NCBI RefSeq assembly: GCF_017654505.1
Contig: NC_054548.1
Span: 36,635,570 to 36,699,569 of the forward strand
Length of the DNA stretch: 64,000 nucleotides
Origin: Polyodon spathula
Lineage: Eukaryota > Chordata > Actinopteri > Acipenseriformes > Polyodontidae
Direction: 5' to 3'
The notes beneath the pieces were generated by a model. The model searched no databases and was not told the origin of the DNA. It saw nothing but the letters and a program-made list of their open reading frames with translations. The translations under genes were made by a program, and so were the position numbers. Shown in pieces: positions 57,971 through 64,000 of this stretch; the stretch's first letter is position 1; the number at the start of each line of letters is the position of its first letter.

Positions 57971-58180
57971 CATGGAAAGCAAAAGAGAATAGGTGGTTCT
58001 TTAGAGCTGAAACAATGAGTGGGGCAGAGCTGGAGATGTAGTACTGACTGTCCTGTTGCTATGCAGTGCCTTTTAAACCTGTTTTACGGTGAATAAAATT
58101 ACTTTTAAACAGCTTGTGTGAAAATAAATTAGACCTGACGCACAAGACAGGTGCTGAATAAATGGACTGCAAAAGGTTAA
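57971..58180. other. Right part of piggyBac-type copy 2
   Basis: GAGTGGGGCAGAGCTGGAGA, GCAGTGCCTTTTAAACCTGT and TGTGAAAATAAATTAGACCT parallel 18267-18405 of copy 1. Ends at TTAA. Confidence 0.75.
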
Positions 58181-58284
58181 TACAGTTAAATAAAAGCACA
58201 AATATTATTGGGAGGAATTTAAAGTGGTCGCTTAGGCTAGGTGGTCGCTAAATAAAGACGGTTGCATGAGCAGGTTTGACTGTA

Positions 58285-60846
58285 ATTGGAAATCAGAAGT
58301 CTCCGTATAACACAATCCTGTTTTCCAGTTGTCTTCCTAGGGTGTCTTGTAAGTGGGGTTATGTTCCCAATAATGGTGCAATGTGTACTGCTCTGAACTC
58401 CTAGAAAGTTTTTCCTTTAATATTCTTTAGATTGCTATTTTTCATTCTGAAAAGCTGTTATTTAGGCTTTATTTTGACTTCCTTAGTTTTAGTGTTTGCT
58501 TTGGCTTTTTTTAAAGGTCATAAATGGTTGCAATCTTAATTTCTACTAGATACACAGGAGACAAATATTCCATTTCATGTAGTTATTACTAAATTATGAA
58601 CTATATCTTGCTTGGCAACTAAAAAAAAATAAAAAATACACAACTTGATTTTGACATGTAAACCCTAAATTGAATTCCCTGCCAATTCATTGATTGGATT
58701 TGATCAATTCATTTAACATTCTGCACAATCTTGTGAAAATTTCAAGCTACAGATTTAAAAGGAAGAAAATGTGGTAATACTATAATAATTCAAAACTCAT
58801 GAAGTTACTAAAAACATTGACATGCCCTTATGCTTCAGTAACAAATATTTGCAGCATATTAATTACACAAAATATTAGCTTGGAGTATGATTCTGCAATT
58901 CAGAGGTTCAACCACATGTGAATGATCTGAAAATTAAACACATTTGCTTTGAATGGCAATAAAATTACCCATAAGAATTTGATGTGCCAGGCTTGACAAT
59001 AGAATCAACTATATACATTTCACAATAAGTGACAAGATCATTGATCACAGAATACTTATTTCATCTCATAATCTGCATGTTGTGGTGACTTTCAACATTT
59101 TTTTCAATTTCTGTTTTATTTCTGTTCAAAGTATGATTGAACATATGACTGTTCTTTTTTGATACTTTATTGCTTTTGCAGTAACAGTGTGCATTGGCAG
59201 CAAACATTAAGTCAAGCATTCATGTCTGACAGTCAGGCATCACTCAGCTATAGGAAGCATAAAAATACATTATCCAAACAACTTTTATGTTTTAATTCAC
59301 ACAGCCTTACAGTATCAAGGGGTTTTCTTTTTTACATAATTGTATTCATTACCTGCACACTTTTTGTGTTTCGATTTGTTCACGTTTCACGGAACTGTTA
59401 CATTTTAAAATGTAAACAATGGGGTCAAATAATTGGTTTATTTAAAAAAAAAAAAATACATATCAGTATTATTACATTGCATCCTTCCAGTTTTTTACAA
59501 CATCTTTTATTGCATGTCACCACTACTAAGGATGCATGTTGTGCCTATTAATCTGAAATTAGCACAGTCTTGAATGAATCAAACCAAAATGTAAAGTGAA
59601 GTAGAGTAATAGTTTGTATTAAGCTTTTAAAAAGTGCCAGTACCACAAATACTTTTGGGTGTACTTGTGAGTGTACAGGCCTTGTAAAACCTTGGTTTAA
59701 ATTCCTATATAATCACTTACAAGATGCATACCCAGACATTGAGCATGAAAATAAAACTGATTGTGATCCAACCTGTCAAATTCAAGGCCAATCATTATAT
59801 ATTGATCAATACATTCATGCACTTATGAGTGGCATATGTGGCAAGTTTGCATGCTGATTTGTGCAAGAAAACAGATGCAAAATGTTTGTGCTTTAACATG
59901 ACTTTGTAAATCCTTTTTTGAAAGGCTGGTTTAGATTTATGGAAACGCTCAAAGAAACTTTCCTCAATGAAAAGTATTACAAATGAACAGGTGAAGTGAG
60001 AGATTGACAGCAAAGGAACATGGCCCGGAGGACTAACAATGCGCAGGGGACCAGGACCTGCATGTTGCAGGAGACTGCAAAGCAGATAAAAGATTGAAAA
60101 GAAACAAACCCTGGATCTTAGGAATGCCAGGGGGAGTTAAAGGTACTAATGTGTGCAGATTTCTATGACATCTACTGCTCCTTCATCCTGCTCTTGAGAC
60201 ATTGAGGGCCTTTTTTTATCAAACAATTTACACATGCCTAGTGCCTTATGGTTTCAGTAAATTAAGCAGTTGAAAAGCACATAGATGTCATCTTTGTGAT
60301 AACACCAGTACTGTACAGGCCACTGATTTGAAACAACTTCCTTGACCAGCATTTTTTAAAGGAAGTTTTAACATTTCACATGGAAATTCAAATTGTTGAT
60401 AAAAAGTATATCTGAACAAATAAATCATATTCATATATAATAAATCATTTTAGTATATTGTAAGGATAGATGCAGTGCAAATAATTCAAATTGCATTGCA
60501 GCCTGACAATTATTTGCACTGTGTTCTATGTAAGTTTACTCAGCATGCACAATTATGATAACAAAGTTCTGAATGAGCATATTGGTCTATTTTAGTGGCC
60601 GCACTTGCGGCCCAGAGGTGACGGAGTCAGGAGTGCAGAGAGTGGTAGGCGCTGTATGACAGTTGTGGAGCACAAAAATGCAAACAAAAATAATTATGTC
60701 AGAGTAAGGGCACTAAAGTCCTCTTGGCACACAGAAAATGAAAGAAAAGTTTTCTGAGGAGTCCTTACGGCTGAGGTCACTCAGCATGAAACAGAGTTGT
60801 TTGGAAAAGCCTCATCTAACATCAGTTATGCTAGTATCATTGGAAA
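58285..60846. other. No recognised gene
   Basis: AT-rich. The frame 59159-59551 (130 codons) runs through poly-A and has no domain. Slightly GC-richer patches at 60000-60170 and 60590-60660 show nothing I can name. Confidence 0.5.
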
Positions 60847-61158
60847 TTATATGTATTGGCCTGCCCCTTTCAGCATGACATCCAGAAATTTGCCTAGCAC
60901 TCTGAAAAAGTTGAATTGGACTATCCTTCCAAACATTCCAACGGTGATCTGAAAGCAACCAGAGGCAAAGTAGTACAGAGAACACAGCACTTTCACATGT
61001 GCAGGGATAGTGGTCCCTAGATTGATGCTGGGGTCTAGCTCATCCCTCAATTCAGCTATTAGGTCTAGGATGACCTGGCAGCAGAACGCCAGGTGAATAC
61101 CATTCTTTATATACGTCACATTTTTAGTCGCCACATTATGGAAGTTTTGCACCTGCAA
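60847..61158 (-). pseudogene. Harbinger (HARBI1-like) transposase N-terminal fragment
   Basis: The 103-residue frame contains CCQVILDLIAELRDELDPSI, GTTIPAHVKVLCSLYYFASG, CFQITVGMFGRIVQFNFFRV and LGKFLDVMLKGAGQYI. The order (I..L...L.....R....IP...K.L..L.F.ASGSFQ..VG...G.SQ...SR.L..V..A....A..YI) is that of the HARBI1/PIF transposase N-terminal half. The catalytic DDE half is not found to the left, so the piece is truncated. The family cuts and pastes DNA. Confidence 0.72.
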
Positions 61159-62275
61159 ATTACTTTATGCGTACCCTTACATCTACCCCTTACCATTTTA
61201 TGAATAGCATGAAATATCTATTTTCATAATTTCACTTTATTTTAATTTCCTGCTATTTCATTCAAAAGAAAAAGAATGTGCAACAGAAATTCATTTGCCA
61301 CTGAAAACCCTTAGAGGGCTGCTTTTATGTAACAAAAGCATGCCTCACTTTATTATGCCACCCAATGTTGCCAACTTAGTGAATTTGACTTTAAGGGGTG
61401 ACTTGGCGACAATTTTTGTGACGAGTGACTAGCTACAAATCTAACAATTTCCAGGACAGTCATCTGAGAATTTCAGATATAAATCGGCAAAACATTATTC
61501 TGTATTACCATAGTCCTTTTAGCATCATAGTCAGTCCTTTTAGAATCATGCTCAGGGTAATTAAAATGAAATCCAATACTGCCCCGCCCCATTTGAATAC
61601 GCAAAGAAAGTCAATGTGTTTAATAACCACGAACCTGGTTCTAAAAAAAGCAGCAACATGGACTCATCAGTGGTAAAGTTGGTCTCCACCATATCACCTA
61701 GACCAATATTATCTTACCGATAAAGTACTTATTTTTTTAAATATATTTACATTACAAAAGTGATACAACCCACTTTATTAAAAAATGACTTGTCATACAA
61801 TGCCATACAGTTTTACTATACAATTACAAAATAAAAATCTTAGAAAAAAAGTCATAATAAATGTTAGAAATACTGTACCTATATTTAAGTTTGATATTTA
61901 AGCCTGTTATTCACTTGCAAGTCTTAACATTCTGGGAGGCAGTGAAGGGACAGCAACAATTAAGTCTTGCTCCACATTAAGTCAGTTCCTAGCCTTTGAC
62001 GTGATGGCAATCATAGCAGAAAAGGACATCAATATGTTGACCCACATGACAACAGGACATCCAATGCTTGGTTACCAAGGTCTGTGTACTCCTTTTGCAC
62101 TAAGCACCAGAACTGCGTTACAGCAGAGTCATAAAACTTAATTTGCAGACCACAGCCTGAGGACAGCTCAAGCAGACTTTCTTGTTGACTGGGAGAGAGG
62201 TTACAGCTGCTAACACTGGGCAGAACAAATGGGTTTCTTATCCAGTCATACTATTTTGCCTGCTCTTGAATGTTA
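61159..62275. other. No recognised gene
   Basis: AT-rich. The last part may include the 5' end of the CR1 element, whose start I cannot place. Confidence 0.5.
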
Positions 62276-62418
62276 GGGAATTATGACTGGAACTGAAACA
62301 ACAGCGACAGATAGTGGAAGAAGTACAGGCGTGGAAAAGTACAGAGCAGTTTCGAAGCAGTTTGAAAGCAGGCTGACAGCTGCAGAAGAAACTAAACTTC
62401 AAAAAAAAAAACCTCAAC
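62276..62418 (+). other. Probable 5' UTR of the CR1 element
   Basis: Purine-rich leader (ACAGCGACAGATAGTGGAAG, AGTACAGAGCAGTTTCGAAG) leading into an A-run and ACCTCAACATGG, the ORF1 start context. The true 5' end is unknown because LINE copies are often truncated. Confidence 0.45.
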
Positions 62419-63366
62419 ATGGTCTTCAAACCAGTAATCTGTGACACCTGCTTGATGTGGGAAATCCGAGAAAACCCAGCGGAGCTAAACCAAGTGTGCG
62501 TAAAGTGCCGCGCAATCCAGGATTTGCATAAACTAGTAAGTATGCTAGAAATGGAGCTGGAAGAAGTGAGACAGCAACATGATCTTGAGGAACTGGCACA
62601 CCCACAATTCATGGAAGTCTGCATCACCCCTAACAGACTGAAAGCCACCAGGGAGATAGAAGGTCAGAACAGCTGGGTTCAGGTAGGCAGAAGCAGGGAA
62701 AAAAAGAAACTTCGTCAAACACAACCACCAGAAATCAAAACAACCAACAGATTTGAGTCACTTCAGAATTTTGATGAGCAGAACCAACAACAAGAGAATG
62801 AAAGGAACAACATCCAGGACCCTATTGACAGTGGTGACCAGACAGCAAAAAGAAGGGAGGTCATGATTGTTGGGGACTCCATATTGAGAAACACAGCAAG
62901 TTCAATTCGCAGTTTGGACCCCCTTACTACAACAGTGTGCTGCCTTCCGGGAGCCTCGGTCAAGCACATCACTGAGAACGTGGACAGGCTCCTAGAACGA
63001 ACAGGAGACGACCCGGTAGTAGTCGTCCACATCGGTACAAACAACATTGGAAGAGACAGACCAAAATCCCTGCAAAACAAATTCAGAGAGCTAGGAAGGA
63101 AATTAAAAGAGAAAACCAAAACTGTGGTATTTTCTGGTATACTACCCGCACCTTGCAAAGGACCATATGGACAGCTGGAAATAATTAATCAAAACGAATG
63201 GCTGAAGACGTGGTGCACACGGGAAGGCTTCACCTATCTTGATCATTGGACCACATTCTACAACGAGGACTATCTGTATAGACGGGATGGACTGCATTTA
63301 AATAACAAGGGAACCAGTCTACTCGGAGAAAAGATCCTCGAGCAGGTTCGGAAGCATTTAAACTAG
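62419..63366 (+). CDS. CR1 LINE ORF1: zinc finger, coiled coil and SGNH esterase
   Basis: An intact 315-codon frame. Residues about 7-37 hold CDTCLMWE ... CVKCRAI, a two-CxxC PHD-like finger. A heptad-rich helix follows (LHKLVSMLEMELEEVRQQHD, about 40-60). A basic, glutamine-rich linker leads to a complete SGNH/GDSL-type domain: VMIVGDSILRN (catalytic Ser, about residue 155), VVVVHIGTNNIGRDRPKS (Gly/Asn block), and RRDGLHLNNKGTSLLGEKIL (Asp/His pair). ORF1 proteins of CR1 elements bind element RNA, and the esterase part may aid membrane or RNP interactions. The ATG at 62419 sits in ACCTCAACATGG and precedes the finger, so it is the natural start. All motifs are intact and codons read cleanly, in contrast to the other elements here. 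ORF2 follows in the same frame after one TAG. Confidence 0.92.
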   Translation: MVFKPVICDTCLMWEIRENPAELNQVCVKCRAIQDLHKLVSMLEMELEEVRQQHDLEELAHPQFMEVCITPNRLKATREIEGQNSWVQVGRSREKKKLRQTQPPEIKTTNRFESLQNFDEQNQQQENERNNIQDPIDSGDQTAKRREVMIVGDSILRNTASSIRSLDPLTTTVCCLPGASVKHITENVDRLLERTGDDPVVVVHIGTNNIGRDRPKSLQNKFRELGRKLKEKTKTVVFSGILPAPCKGPYGQLEIINQNEWLKTWCTREGFTYLDHWTTFYNEDYLYRRDGLHLNNKGTSLLGEKILEQVRKHLN

Positions 63367-64000
63367 AAAGGAAGGGGGGAGAAATCAACAAAAAAAACAG
63401 AAGGGAGACCGCATCAAAACAAGAACAACAACTCAGGTAAGACAACCATTAAATGTATTTATCTAAATGCTAGAAGTATCAGAAACAAAATTCTAGAACT
63501 TGAAGCTACTGCACTAACAGGTAACTATGATGTGATAGGTGTTACAGAAACGTGGTTATCTGAGAGTGATGGGGACGAATATAATATTTGTGGGTATACA
63601 CTGTATAGGAAAGACAGGCAGGACAGAAGAGGAGGAGGGGTAGCGCTATACATAAGAAACAGTCTTGAAGCCCAGGTGTTAAACCTGGACAAAGAAAATA
63701 AAACCGAATCAATATGGGTCAGAATAACAGACAAAAATTCAAAAGGCATAATAATAGGAGCATGCTATAGACCGCCAGATTCAGACGGTGAGCACAATAA
63801 TCTGTTATACAATGACATTAGAAATGTGTGTAGCAAAGGAGAAGCCATACTAATGGGGGATTTCAACTTCCCCCAAATAAAATGGGAAAACCCGGTGGGT
63901 AGCGCGAAGGATGAAATAGAAATGGTGGAAATGACAAATGACTGCTTCCTAACACAATTTGTGAAGGCACCCACTAGAGGGGAGGCATGCCTTGATTTAG
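63367..64000 (+). CDS. CR1 LINE ORF2: APE-type endonuclease, truncated by window edge
   Basis: From the codon after the ORF1 stop (TAG, 63364-63366) the same frame stays open to base 64000. Recognisable sequence starts at about 63442: TIKCIYLNARSIRNKILELE, YDVIGVTETWLSESD, YTLYRKDRQDRRGGGVALYI, GIIIGACYRPPDSDGEHNNL and EAILMGDFNFPQIKWENP, then APTRGEACLDL at the edge. These carry the APE catalytic residues: N of LNARS, E of TETW, Y of CYRPP, and D/N of GDFN. The RT should lie beyond the window. No ATG occurs before the nuclease, so initiation is by readthrough, reinitiation or a non-ATG codon. No stop or frameshift is present in 211 codons, so the copy may be recent. Confidence 0.92.

Larger units (their letters stand above)
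53769..58176. mobile_element. piggyBac-type non-autonomous element, copy 2, split by nested insertions
   Basis: TTAA lies at 53765-53768 and 58177-58180. Ends CCCTTTGTGGTCC (left) and GGACTGCAAAAGG (right) are inverted repeats. The outer parts (53769-54120 and about 57990-58176) match copy 1 at 17891-18433: ACAACACGGACATAA, ATAATGACTTGGATAGCATT, TTGTGAAAATAAATTAGACC. Everything between is later insertion. No transposase belongs to it. Confidence 0.8.

Noticed and set aside
60595..60625. GGCCGCACTTGCGGCC palindrome
   Set aside because: Six-base arms only, no terminator or element context; within chance expectation for a 64-kb window.
1..64000. CRISPR arrays, operons, bacterial-type promoters or rRNA/tRNA genes
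   Set aside because: No regularly spaced direct repeats, no operon-like ORF runs and no complete tRNA cloverleaf; the sequence is plainly eukaryotic.

Overview
The window is vertebrate nuclear DNA: AT-rich and intron/intergenic in character, with long TA, CA, AAT, GA and poly-A/T tracts, no operons and no long host reading frames. The transposon mix (DIRS/Ngaro-type tyrosine-recombinase elements, Penelope-like, CR1, L2, L1-like and endonuclease-fusion LINEs, Ty3/gypsy, hAT, piggyBac, Harbinger, pogo-like) points to a ray-finned fish. I lean to a slowly evolving lineage such as sturgeon or paddlefish, but that is inference. I found no host gene I can name. Two candidate exons on the minus strand (46.4-46.5 kb and 49.1-49.3 kb) are the only non-transposon coding candidates.

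Layout. 0-1 kb: Ty3/gypsy Gag with a SCAN-like end, primer-binding site and 5' LTR (minus). 1-2.3 kb: DIRS-like ORF1 remnant, a pair of inverted termini, and a CR1 RT scrap. 5.7-7.1 kb: Penelope-like RT remnant and a solo LTR. 9-11.5 kb: a DIRS element with ORF1, part of RT, a recombinase and terminal repeats, followed by an L1-like RT scrap to 12.3 kb. 15.6-16.2 kb: second solo LTR. 17.9-18.4 kb: piggyBac-type MITE. 18.6-20.9 kb: a LINE with a nuclease-like C-terminus (minus). 21.2-23.5 kb: a TIR element and a hAT-type MITE. 23.5-30 kb: AT-rich, mostly featureless. 30-33.5 kb: SINE head, L2-type RT scrap, intron-containing hAT-like pseudogene, LTR-like sequence. 35.9-36.3 kb: second, more complete copy of the TIR element. 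37.9-39.7 kb: Ty3/gypsy pol remnant. 44.0-45.0 kb: DIRS/Ngaro recombinase and termini. 46.4-49.3 kb: candidate exons, a truncated LTR and a retroposon tail. 51.5-52.6 kb: L2-type LINE. 53.5-58.3 kb: a stack of insertions (pogo-like > piggyBac-type > LINE tail > hAT > YR-element termini). 60.8-61.2 kb: Harbinger transposase scrap. 62.3-64 kb: a well-preserved CR1 LINE running off the edge.

The genes do not work together as a host pathway; this is a layered transposon deposit. The best-preserved element is the CR1 LINE at the right edge, whose ORF1 is intact and whose ORF2 follows in the same frame after one TAG. The most informative locus is 53.5-58.3 kb, where target duplications and restored frames give the order of insertion. 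I did not find a convincing undescribed biological system.
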